From assembly GCA_937922175.1 (NCBI GenBank), contig CAKZUU010000050.1:1-7390 (forward strand): a stretch of DNA of 7,390 bases, given 5' to 3'. The DNA comes from an uncultured Gemmataceae bacterium (lineage in GTDB: Bacteria; Planctomycetota; Planctomycetia; Gemmatales; Gemmataceae). Under the pieces are notes generated by a model that was not told where the DNA came from, searched no databases, and saw only the letters and a program-made list of their open reading frames with translations. Positions 1 to 6,381 of this stretch are shown piece after piece. The stretch's first letter is position 1; every line of letters starts with the position of its first letter. The position numbers were made by a program, and so were the translations under genes.

Positions 1-117
1 AATGTGACCGCCTTCTTTTACGAAGGCAAACTCGTCGAAAGCGGACCCACGGAACGGATTTTCACCCGTCCGGAGGTGGCTCAAACCGAGGACTATATTA
101 CGGGGCGGTTCGGATGA
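1..117 (+). CDS. pstB: Phosphate ABC transporter ATP-binding protein PstB, C-terminal fragment
   Basis: Reading from base 1 in frame 1 gives 38 codons and a TGA stop at 115-117. The residues contain the PstB tail pattern: 'FFYEGKLVESGPTERIF' followed by 'TEDYITGRFG'. The sequence (Y/T)EDYITGRFG at the very C-terminus is a hallmark of PstB, the ATPase of the high-affinity phosphate importer PstSCAB, which sits on the cytoplasmic face of the inner membrane and hydrolyses ATP to drive phosphate uptake. Walker A, signature and Walker B motifs lie upstream of the window and cannot be checked. The gene is followed 86 bases later by phoU, the usual pst operon order. The identification rests on the C-terminal signature plus the neighbour, and both agree. 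Confidence 0.93.
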   Translation, partial: NVTAFFYEGKLVESGPTERIFTRPEVAQTEDYITGRFG

Positions 118-203
118 CCTTTGGCGCTGCGAGCGGGGGGCGTGGAGGTACAATATACGAAACGCTTTGCCCGAAGCGGCGTCCCCCAGGCGAGTGAGCG
201 CCC

Positions 204-872
204 ATGAAACATCTCGAACAGGAATTGCAACGATTGCAACGGGATATTCTGCGCATGGCAACGTCGGTGGAGGAGGCGATCATCAGTGCCGTTCGTGCCC
301 TGCGCCATCGAGACGGTGAACTGAGCCGTGTCGTCATCGAGGGGGACGTTGATGTCGACGCGCAGTCAAATGCCGTCGAAGCGGAGTGTCATCACCTTTT
401 GGCATTGTATCAACCCGTCGCTCGCGATCTTCGGCGAATCATGGCCGTTTGCATGATCAACACCGACCTCGAGCGAATGGCCGATCTGGCGGTGAGCATC
501 GCGGAACGGGCCGAAGCGCTCGCGGAATTGCCGATGCTGCCGATCCCCGATCGCCTCCAGCGGATGACGGAGTTGACCATCGAATTGGTTCGTCAAAGTT
601 TGGATGCGTTTGTGACGATGGATGCCCGGCAGGCCCGTCTTGTCTGCCGTCGTGATGACGAAGTGGATCGCTTGAATAACGAGATCATCCAAGAGTTGGT
701 CGGGATGATGAAGCGATCTCCCGATCTCATCGAGCCGGGATTGTCCCTGTTCTCGGCCGTGCGACACCTCGAACGGATCGCCGACCATGCAACGAACATT
801 GCCGAAGACGTGGTCTATCTCGTCGAAGGGCAATTGATTCGACATCACCCGGAAGCGATCGAGGCTCCTTGA
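204..872 (+). CDS. phoU: Phosphate signalling regulator PhoU
   Basis: The product is 222 residues, normal for PhoU (about 215-240). PhoU is a cytoplasmic, peripherally membrane-associated protein that links the Pst transporter to the PhoR kinase and keeps the Pho regulon off when phosphate is sufficient. It is built from two similar three-helix bundles, and both are visible: the first has 'YQPVARDLRRI' (69-79) and the metal-cluster motif DLERMAD (88-94). The second has RRDDEVD (149-155) and HLERIADHATNIAED (188-202). Both E/DxxxD metal-binding motifs are intact. The ATG at 204 is chosen because family members begin with a short helix like KHLEQELQRLQ. The Shine-Dalgarno is weak (AGGCGAG at 188-194). 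It lies between pstB and phoB, and phoB starts 3 bases after its stop, so the two should be translated from one mRNA. Confidence 0.95.
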   Translation: MKHLEQELQRLQRDILRMATSVEEAIISAVRALRHRDGELSRVVIEGDVDVDAQSNAVEAECHHLLALYQPVARDLRRIMAVCMINTDLERMADLAVSIAERAEALAELPMLPIPDRLQRMTELTIELVRQSLDAFVTMDARQARLVCRRDDEVDRLNNEIIQELVGMMKRSPDLIEPGLSLFSAVRHLERIADHATNIAEDVVYLVEGQLIRHHPEAIEAP

Positions 873-875
873 GGT

Positions 876-1565
876 ATGCCCCCATCCCGAATCCTGGTGG
901 TCGAGGACGAACGCCAGCTAGTAAAGACCCTCGAATACAACTTTGCTCGTGAAGGATACGAGACCTACGTCGCTCATGACGGTGCCGAGGGCTTGCGCAA
1001 AGCGCAAACCCTCCTTCCCGATCTCGTCCTTTTGGACTTGATGCTTCCCGTCATGAACGGTTTGGAAGTCTGTCGGGAACTTCGCAACGGCGAGAAGACC
1101 CGGGATATTCCGATCATCATGCTGACCGCTCGGGCCGAAGAGACGGATCAAGTCGTCGGATTCTCCATGGGGGCTGACGATTACGTTACCAAACCGTTCA
1201 GCCCCAAAGTTCTCTTGCAACGCATCAAAGCGCAATTACGCCGACGGGAAGGTCATGTCGGCGAGAACGACGAAATCGTGCATCTGGGAGTTCGCATCGA
1301 CCGCATCCGTCACAAAGTCACTGTTCACGACGAGCCGATCGAGTTGACGCCCACCGAGTTCCGCTTGCTCGAATGCCTGCTGAGGCAACCGGGTCGTGCG
1401 TTCACTCGGCAACAACTCATGAATGCCAGTATCGGCGACGGGCACGTCGTCCTCGAACGCACCATCGACGTCCACATCAAAACGCTGCGACGCAAGCTCG
1501 GCGACGCCGACCTGATCGAAACGGTTCGGGGTGTCGGCTATCGTTTCAAAGAGGACGCCGACTGA
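876..1565 (+). CDS. phoB: PhoB-type response regulator (OmpR family)
   Basis: This 229-residue protein has an N-terminal receiver domain (about 5-122) and a C-terminal OmpR/PhoB winged-helix DNA-binding domain (about 133-226). The phosphorylation site is D54, with acidic pocket residues E10 and D11, the switch residue T84 and the conserved K106 followed by PF. The effector domain shows 'LTPTEFRLLECLL' (157-169) and a recognition-helix region 'RTIDVHIKTLRRKLG' (195-209), ending in the wing 'TVRGVGYRF'. Phosphorylated PhoB binds pho boxes and activates phosphate-starvation genes in the cytoplasm. The name PhoB rather than another OmpR-type regulator is supported by placement directly behind phoU. 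There is no spaced Shine-Dalgarno apart from GAGG at 861-864, so translation is probably coupled to phoU. The partner kinase gene phoR is not next to it. Confidence 0.92.
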   Translation: MPPSRILVVEDERQLVKTLEYNFAREGYETYVAHDGAEGLRKAQTLLPDLVLLDLMLPVMNGLEVCRELRNGEKTRDIPIIMLTARAEETDQVVGFSMGADDYVTKPFSPKVLLQRIKAQLRRREGHVGENDEIVHLGVRIDRIRHKVTVHDEPIELTPTEFRLLECLLRQPGRAFTRQQLMNASIGDGHVVLERTIDVHIKTLRRKLGDADLIETVRGVGYRFKEDAD

Positions 1566-1767
1566 AATACCGTCGCTCCCCAAGATGATCCATCATGGGC
1601 TTGCTGCCGGTCAAAACGCGATCGGTCAACCGCATGGACGTCCGCTCGCGGGAATCTCTTGAAGGCGACCCGTCCATCGACGCTCGCTCAGCGGGGAACG
1701 GTCGCATTCGCCTTTTCTTGGAGGCAAGGGGGAGATAGAGTAGTGCCGGTCAAAGGAGTGACCCTCG
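1566..1767. other. Intergenic region between phoB and the acyltransferase gene, with CGGTCAA repeats
   Basis: These 202 bases hold no credible gene. They contain three direct copies of CGGTCAA at 1608-1614, 1623-1629 and 1747-1753. The first two are 15 bases apart start to start, and the first and third extend to an 11-base match (TGCCGGTCAAA, 1605-1615 and 1744-1754). A 7-base inverted repeat, AAGGCGA (1662-1668) with TCGCCTT (1708-1714), is followed by TTCTT, but its 39-base loop makes it a poor terminator. An 8-base palindrome GGACGTCC lies at 1636-1643. I see no convincing -35/-10 pair for the acyltransferase gene. The region may hold its control sequences, but this is inference. Confidence 0.5.
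1752..1758 (+). promoter_or_regulatory. Ribosome binding site of the acyltransferase gene
   Basis: AAAGGAG lies 9 bases before the ATG at 1768, close to the ideal Shine-Dalgarno sequence and spacing. It fixes this ATG as the start. Its first two bases overlap the third CGGTCAA copy (1747-1753), so a protein or RNA binding that repeat would also touch the ribosome site. Confidence 0.7.
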
Positions 1768-2694
1768 ATGGCTCGGCCCCGCTCCCGTGTGGTGGATTTC
1801 ATCGTCTATCTTCTCGTGCGTGGCGGTGTCAGTTTCATTCAGGCGCTCCCTGAAACATGGGCCGGGCGCCTCGCAGTCGGGCTGGGATGCCTCGCTTACC
1901 GCGCCGATCGTCGGCATCGACAGGTCGCTTTGGACAACCTTCGTCACGCATTCCCGAACTGGTCGGAGTCGCGACGCACCGCCATTGCTCGCGGCTGTTT
2001 TGTGCACCTGCTTCGGTTGGTCGTGGAAATTGCCCGCCTCCCGCGACAACTCAGTGTGGCGAACTGGCGGCGTCGGGTCACGCTCGTCGGTGGCGAGCAG
2101 GTCGTCGGTGCCATGCTCCAGAGGCGGCCAACATTCATCGTCACCGGCCATCTGGGCAACTGGGAACTTGCCGGCTACGCCCTGGGGTTATTCGGTTTTC
2201 ACACCCACGCCATCGCGCGGACTTTGGATAATCCGTACCTCGATCGCTTTCTCCGTCGATTTCGCGAAAAGACGGGGCAACGCATCCTCGCCAAAAAGGG
2301 AGAGTATCACGAAATCACCCAGGTCTTGCAATCAGGCGGAGTCATTGCGACGTTGGCCGACCAGGACGCCGGACCACGAGGGGTTTTCGCCGACTTTTTC
2401 GGTCGGCCTGCCTCGACGCACAAGGCGATTGCTCTGATGGCCCTGCAATTCGATGCCCCCCTCGTCGTCGTCGGGGTGCCCAGGGTCAGTTTGCGGCCGC
2501 TGCATTTCCACGTCATCGTGGAAGAGTGTCTGGATCCGAGGGAATACATCGGCCGGCCCGATGCGGTTCCCGCCCTCACCCAGCGCTACACGTCAGCCTT
2601 GGAGCGGATCATTCGTCGCCATCCGGAGCAGTATTTCTGGATGCACCGGCGTTGGAAGCATCAGCCGGTGGTGCGAGCGAGACAGGCAGCGTAA
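1768..2694 (+). CDS. Lipid A biosynthesis (LpxL/HtrB-type) lysophospholipid acyltransferase
   Basis: The product is 308 residues, the usual length for the LpxL/HtrB/MsbB branch of the LPLAT superfamily. These inner-membrane enzymes transfer a fatty acid from acyl-ACP to a hydroxyacyl chain on the lipid A precursor at the cytoplasmic face. A hydrophobic N-terminal segment (about 8-28) is the expected single membrane anchor. The catalytic HX4E motif is intact as HLGNWE (H128, E133). Further family blocks are 'LDNLRHAFP' (55-63), 'LADQDAG' (196-202), 'FFGRPASTHKAIALMA' (210-225) and the C-terminal 'HPEQYFWMHRRWK' (285-297). The acyl chain and acceptor cannot be read from sequence, so I do not assign lpxL versus lpxM. 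Related enzymes acylate ornithine lipids or phosphatidylinositol mannosides. The gene stands alone: 202 bases after phoB and tail to tail with the PHP gene, 12 bases away, with no clear terminator between. Confidence 0.9.
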   Translation: MARPRSRVVDFIVYLLVRGGVSFIQALPETWAGRLAVGLGCLAYRADRRHRQVALDNLRHAFPNWSESRRTAIARGCFVHLLRLVVEIARLPRQLSVANWRRRVTLVGGEQVVGAMLQRRPTFIVTGHLGNWELAGYALGLFGFHTHAIARTLDNPYLDRFLRRFREKTGQRILAKKGEYHEITQVLQSGGVIATLADQDAGPRGVFADFFGRPASTHKAIALMALQFDAPLVVVGVPRVSLRPLHFHVIVEECLDPREYIGRPDAVPALTQRYTSALERIIRRHPEQYFWMHRRWKHQPVVRARQAA

Positions 2695-2706
2695 GGCCGA
2701 GGGGCG

Positions 2707-3642
2707 TCACTCCCGCTCAGGCAGGGCCGATCGGCCGGGGTGATTGCCGTACCTTGCTGAGGCCGCTCGCCGACGCAGGCGGCTCAGCTCTGCCAGGTCG
2801 ATGGCCCGGGCCCCGATGGATCGACTGACAGGCGTGGGGCCATGATTGTCGCTTCCTCCGGTGAGGCCCAGACCGGTCACCTGGGCCAAATGAGCCAAGT
2901 AAGTTTCGTGGCGGCTTGAGTGTCCGGGGTGGAATGCCTCCAGTGCGCCCAGTCCCCAACGACGCAGTTCCTCGACCTGAGAAAGATCGACATCCAGCGG
3001 AGGATGAGCCCAACTCGCCACGCCGCCCGCGGCTTCTATCAACGACAGGGCCTCGGCGACCGGAAGCCCCTGGGACGGCACATGGACGGGGCCGTCATCG
3101 TGCAAATACCGGATGAATGCCTCGGCAGGGGAGGTGACATGACCTGACCGACACAGCAATCGCGCAAGATCGAGCCGGCTGAGGACATGACCCCGACTCA
3201 AACAGGCCGTCCGTTCTTGCTCGTCGATCGGCAAGCCCAGGCGGGGCAGACGTTCGAGCATCTCCTGGAAGCGCTCGCGACGTTGGCGGCAGATGTCGGA
3301 CAAGGCCCGTCGCAGATCTCTGTGTCCCGGATCGACGAAGTAAGCCAAAATATGAACGCATCGACCGCGATATTGGCAGGTGATCTCTACTCCCGGAATG
3401 ATTTCCGGCGGCCGACGGCAGGTGACGGTCGCCGCGACGGCTTGAGGGAAACCGGCCAGAGTGTCGTGATCGGTCAGGGCAATCGCCCCTAAACCCCTGA
3501 GGGCGGCCCTCTGAACGAGATCGTCCGGGGCATACAACCCGTCGCTGGCCGTACTGTGAAGGTGTAAGTCGGCCCGTCGAGCCTCAGCGGCCAGCTGGGC
3601 GGTCTGTTGGCACATCCGTGTGAAAGGTTGGCGTCGGGGCAT
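2707..3642 (-). CDS. PHP-domain phosphoesterase, nucleoside 3',5'-bisphosphate phosphatase (RnmAMP/TrpH) type
   Basis: The 311-residue product has a PHP domain with its metal ligands in place: DLHLHS (25-30; H27, H29), D34, LTDHDT (56-61; H59), PGVEIT (83-88; E86), H97 in 'HILAYFVDP', SWAHP (210-214; H213) and GSDNHG (263-268; D265, H267). These bind a trinuclear metal site that hydrolyses phosphate monoesters. The arrangement, with an inserted helical region between H97 and H213 ('SRGHVLSRLDLARLL', 149-163), matches the YciV/TrpH family. Members remove the 3'-phosphate from pAp or act on the 5' ends of short RNAs. The exact substrate here is inferred. The enzyme should be cytoplasmic, as there is no signal peptide. 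The ATG overlaps the nusB stop by one base (TGATG) and has no Shine-Dalgarno, so it is probably translated by ribosomes finishing nusB. An internal Met at residue 10 is a possible alternative start but also lacks a ribosome site. Confidence 0.88.
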   Translation of the reverse strand: MPRRQPFTRMCQQTAQLAAEARRADLHLHSTASDGLYAPDDLVQRAALRGLGAIALTDHDTLAGFPQAVAATVTCRRPPEIIPGVEITCQYRGRCVHILAYFVDPGHRDLRRALSDICRQRRERFQEMLERLPRLGLPIDEQERTACLSRGHVLSRLDLARLLCRSGHVTSPAEAFIRYLHDDGPVHVPSQGLPVAEALSLIEAAGGVASWAHPPLDVDLSQVEELRRWGLGALEAFHPGHSSRHETYLAHLAQVTGLGLTGGSDNHGPTPVSRSIGARAIDLAELSRLRRRAASARYGNHPGRSALPERE

Positions 3643-4076
3643 CAGGAGGGTTCCGGGAGGGCCGGCGAGGGGTTGTCGCGACTCTGAGCGATCCGATCCA
3701 ATAGACCGTTCACGAACGCCGGCGAGTCCTTGTTGCCAAATCGACGGGACAACTCCATGGCTTCGGTGATGACGACAGGGATAGGTATGTCGCGTTCATG
3801 CAGCAGTTCAAAGACAGCCAAACGTAGCACATTGCGGTCGACGGCGTGCATTCGCGGGAGTCGCCAGTTTTCGGCCACGCCGGCGAGTTGCTCGTCGATC
3901 TGGCGTAAGTGTTGCCGGACGCCGTCGTACAGCCGCAGACAAAACTCCCGGTCGCGCGCTTCTCGGAGACGATCCTGAACGAATCGTTCGATGCTGGAAC
4001 GTTCGACATTCGGGTTGAAGTCGAGTTGAAAGAGCAATTGGAGGGCCACTTCTCGGGCACGAGATCGAGGTAGCAT
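3642..4076 (-). CDS. nusB: Transcription antitermination factor NusB
   Basis: The 144-residue product matches the all-helical NusB family over its whole length (usually 130-165). NusB pairs with NusE (ribosomal protein S10) on boxA RNA and lets RNA polymerase read through rRNA operons. Family blocks are 'RSRAREVALQLLFQLDFN' (4-21), the arginine-rich RNA-binding start, then 'LPRMHAVDRNVLRLAVFELL' (73-92) and 'SPAFVNGLLDRIA' (118-130). The start at 4076 is supported by AGGAA at 4086-4082, five bases upstream. It is the first gene of a two-gene minus-strand unit with the PHP phosphoesterase and is divergent from the glycosyltransferase gene. In many bacteria nusB sits next to ribH. It does not here. 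The proline-rich last 12 residues are an ordinary variable tail. Confidence 0.93.
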   Translation of the reverse strand: MLPRSRAREVALQLLFQLDFNPNVERSSIERFVQDRLREARDREFCLRLYDGVRQHLRQIDEQLAGVAENWRLPRMHAVDRNVLRLAVFELLHERDIPIPVVITEAMELSRRFGNKDSPAFVNGLLDRIAQSRDNPSPALPEPS

Positions 4077-4106
4077 TCTTTTTCCTGACGCACAGACACT
4101 GTGGGC

Positions 4107-4136
4107 TTGTGAATTTATATGACCAAGCCGTATAAT
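4107..4136 (+). promoter_or_regulatory. Sigma70-like promoter for the glycosyltransferase gene
   Basis: A perfect TATAAT (-10) lies at 4131-4136 and TTGTGA (-35, four of six consensus bases) at 4107-4112, with an 18-base spacer. Transcription would begin near 4143 and leave a leader of about 34 bases before the ATG at 4177. This is the best promoter match in the window, in a short AT-rich patch of GC-rich DNA between divergent genes. Confidence 0.6.
4114..4119 (-). promoter_or_regulatory. Candidate -10 element of the nusB promoter
   Basis: Read on the minus strand, 4119-4114 is TATAAA, five of six consensus bases. It would start transcription near 4107, about 30 bases before the nusB ATG. 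No good -35 is found at 16-18 bases, so the call is weak. It lies inside the spacer of the opposing promoter, so the two polymerases would compete for this DNA if both sites work. Confidence 0.3.
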
Positions 4137-4164
4137 CGCCGCAGCAAGTCACAAGTTCGACAGC

Positions 4165-4171
4165 AAGGAGG
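4165..4171 (+). promoter_or_regulatory. Strong ribosome binding site of the glycosyltransferase gene
   Basis: AAGGAGG sits 5 bases before the ATG at 4177 and is a near-complete complement of the 16S rRNA tail. It is the strongest Shine-Dalgarno in the window and fixes the start of the long protein. Confidence 0.75.
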
Positions 4172-4176
4172 CTGAG

Positions 4177-6381
4177 ATGGCAACGCCCCGTCTGAAGCGG
4201 CTGGCCAAACAAATCTTGCCGTATTCGCTCCGCAACTTTTTGCGAACCAAACAACACCAACTGCGCCGGGCCTTCCGACCTTTGGATCCTTTACCGCCCT
4301 ATCAGGTCGTCTACGTTTTGACGATTGTCGGCTTGTGCGGGGGAATTCGTGTCATCATGGAGCACGTTTCCGGACTTCGGGCGCGCGGCTATCGAGTCGG
4401 CGTCTTCGCGATCTGTGGCGACACCGAGTGGTTCCCCCGTGATGTCCCAGTGCATTATTTCGGCACCGCCGCGGAGTTGCAGCGGCATCTGAATGCCTTT
4501 CGTGGCATCAAAGTCGCTACTTGGTACGAAACCGCGCCGATGGTGGCGGCCTCGCTGCGGGAAGAGGATCGAGGCTACTACATGGTGCAAGACATCGAAG
4601 AATCTTACTGCCAGGACCAGGAGCAAAAGCGACGGGTCGCCGCCACGTATCGCCTCGGTCTCCAGACGCTCTCAGAGGGCTTTTGGGTCGAGCGCCAGCT
4701 GCGCGAACGGTTCGGCTTAGACCCGGTTCAGGTGCGGATCGGCGTGGATTTCGACACGTTCAAGCCCCGAGGCGGACTCCGCCGACCCCACCAGATCATG
4801 ACTCAGGCTCGGACCTGGTCGGGAGGCGTCGGGGCCGGAAATCGCATCAAGGGTTGGGACATCGCCTTGGGCGTGATCCATCGGGTTTGGGCCCGTAACC
4901 CACGGACGGAACTGCTCACCTTCAGCATCGAGGATCCGCCGGTCTTTCCCGAGAGCTTGCCGCATCGGCATGTGCAAAGGCCCACGGATCGCGAATTGTC
5001 CGAGTTATACAGCACCGCCGGGTTGTATCTGCTGACCAGCCGACACGAGGGATTCGGTCTGACGCCGGCCGAGGCAATGGCCTGCGGCTGTCCAGTCGTC
5101 GCCACGAGAGCCCACGGCAACGAGGAGTTTTGCATCGACGGGGAGACCGCATTGACCGCGGATCCGGGCGATCTCGACCGACTCACTGAGCATTGTTTGC
5201 TGCTGCAAAACGATCCGACCTTCGCTGCCCAATTGGCGGAGCGGGGCAGACAATTCATCCAGGAATACACCTGGGATCGAGTGATTGACGGGCTGGAGGC
5301 GGAGTTTTTCCAGCGTCGATCGCCGCTGGAGATTCCGGCGACCGCACCAATCGACGCGTCCGAGCGTGTTACACAGATCATGCAGATTTCGCCGGAGGAG
5401 TTACGGCGGCGGATCCCCATTTCCGACGTCGAGTACCCGGCATTGGACGTGGAAGGTGAGGCGACGTGCGACTTCACGTTGGTAATTCCCACCGTTGGGG
5501 CCGCGCAAAAGGTGCTGGAGTGTGTGTCAAGTTGTCGGCGACATGCCGAGCCGGGCTGTCGTCTCCAAATCGTGGTCGTGGACGACGGATGCCCCGACGC
5601 CGACGCACTGGACGTGCTCCGAGAAGCAGCTCGAGACGGCGAATTCGAGTTGCGAGAAAACCGGCAGAACCTCGGATTCAGTGCGGCGGTGAATGGCGGG
5701 TTGCGAGCGGCTCAAGGTGAGTTCGTGTTGGTGTGCAACAACGATGTGCAATTCGATCGTCCCTGGATGGAATCGGTTCGTCAGGCGTTTGCCTCGGATC
5801 CGTTGGTGGGGATCGTCAGTGCGCGTTTGCTCTATCCCGACGGATGGACGATCCAACACGCGGGGACGGAGAAAGCTCCGGGTCACCTGGCCTACGGCCA
5901 TTCGTATCATCGCGCTCCCGCTGAGTTGACGGAGGCCAAGACGCCGCGATACGTCTGGTATGCCACCGGAGCGTTGATGGCGTTTCGGCGTTCCACACTC
6001 CAACGTCTGGGAGGTCTGAGCACAGCCTACGGACTCGCCTATGAGGACTTGGATTATTGCTTGCGGGCTTGGCTGATGGGAGTGCGTGTTCTGTACTGGG
6101 GCGAGTTCGTCGCCCGGCATCAGGAAGGCGGTACCCGCGGAGCTACCGACGAACAGAAAAAAGCTCGCCCGTTGGTCTGGCTGCAACGCGAGGAGGCAGG
6201 GCGAGCCTTCTTCTATCGGAAATGGGCACCTCTGCAAAACGTCGAGGATTTGACGCCGTTTCTCCGCTTTTCCGCCACCGGATCCAGTGAACTGCCATCT
6301 CTTGCGACGGCCCCAAAGATCATGTCGCCCCGCGGCCCGAAGTTGAAAACGGATTCACGTCCGGAAGGGACACCGGGGTGA
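4177..6381 (+). CDS. Bifunctional glycosyltransferase: GT4-like (GT-B) domain fused to GT2-like (GT-A) domain
   Basis: This 734-residue protein has two catalytic modules. A basic N-terminal stretch (1-40), which may hug the membrane, precedes a GT-B module (about 43-378). That module has a donor loop 'GLCGGIRVIMEHV' (52-64), 'YYMVQDIEESY' (134-144), a pattern I associate with WsaF-type rhamnosyltransferases, and the GT4 EX7E motif 'HEGFGLTPAEAMACG' (E291, E299). A linker (about 380-430) leads to a GT-A module (about 433-690) with 'FTLVIPT' (433-439), 'IVVVDDG' (465-471; DD469-470), 'NLGFSAAVNGGLRAAQGEF' (498-516), a DXD-like NND (521-523) and the acceptor-site block 'YEDLDYCLRAW' (622-632), typical of RfbF/WcaA-like GT2 enzymes. 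Both active sites look intact. It probably adds two successive sugars to a surface polysaccharide, lipopolysaccharide or glycoprotein glycan. The sugars are unknown. There are no membrane spans, and the last 35 residues look disordered. It has its own promoter and a strong ribosome site, and no other glycan gene lies in the window. Confidence 0.88.
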   Translation: MATPRLKRLAKQILPYSLRNFLRTKQHQLRRAFRPLDPLPPYQVVYVLTIVGLCGGIRVIMEHVSGLRARGYRVGVFAICGDTEWFPRDVPVHYFGTAAELQRHLNAFRGIKVATWYETAPMVAASLREEDRGYYMVQDIEESYCQDQEQKRRVAATYRLGLQTLSEGFWVERQLRERFGLDPVQVRIGVDFDTFKPRGGLRRPHQIMTQARTWSGGVGAGNRIKGWDIALGVIHRVWARNPRTELLTFSIEDPPVFPESLPHRHVQRPTDRELSELYSTAGLYLLTSRHEGFGLTPAEAMACGCPVVATRAHGNEEFCIDGETALTADPGDLDRLTEHCLLLQNDPTFAAQLAERGRQFIQEYTWDRVIDGLEAEFFQRRSPLEIPATAPIDASERVTQIMQISPEELRRRIPISDVEYPALDVEGEATCDFTLVIPTVGAAQKVLECVSSCRRHAEPGCRLQIVVVDDGCPDADALDVLREAARDGEFELRENRQNLGFSAAVNGGLRAAQGEFVLVCNNDVQFDRPWMESVRQAFASDPLVGIVSARLLYPDGWTIQHAGTEKAPGHLAYGHSYHRAPAELTEAKTPRYVWYATGALMAFRRSTLQRLGGLSTAYGLAYEDLDYCLRAWLMGVRVLYWGEFVARHQEGGTRGATDEQKKARPLVWLQREEAGRAFFYRKWAPLQNVEDLTPFLRFSATGSSELPSLATAPKIMSPRGPKLKTDSRPEGTPG

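Noticed and set aside
149..154. TACAAT as the -10 of a separate phoU promoter.
   Set aside because: No -35 lies at a usable distance (TTGGCG at 121-126 is 22 bases away). phoU can be read from the pst transcript.
1589..1600. Small inverted repeat ATGAT-CC-ATCAT after phoB.
   Set aside because: Five base pairs with a two-base loop cannot fold stably. It is likely chance.
1662..1719. Inverted repeat AAGGCGA/TCGCCTT followed by TTCTT as a terminator after phoB.
   Set aside because: The stem is only 7 bases, the loop is 39 bases and the T-run is broken by C, so it does not meet the usual pattern of an intrinsic terminator.
2695..2706. Shared bidirectional terminator between the acyltransferase and PHP genes.
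   Set aside because: The 12-base gap holds no hairpin with a T-run. Any termination there would need Rho or lie within the coding sequence.
4803..5492. Long open frames opposite the glycosyltransferase gene (minus strand 5492-4803 and 6237-5527).
   Set aside because: They lie wholly inside a gene with strong motif evidence, their products show no family motif, and long antisense frames are expected in GC-rich coding DNA.
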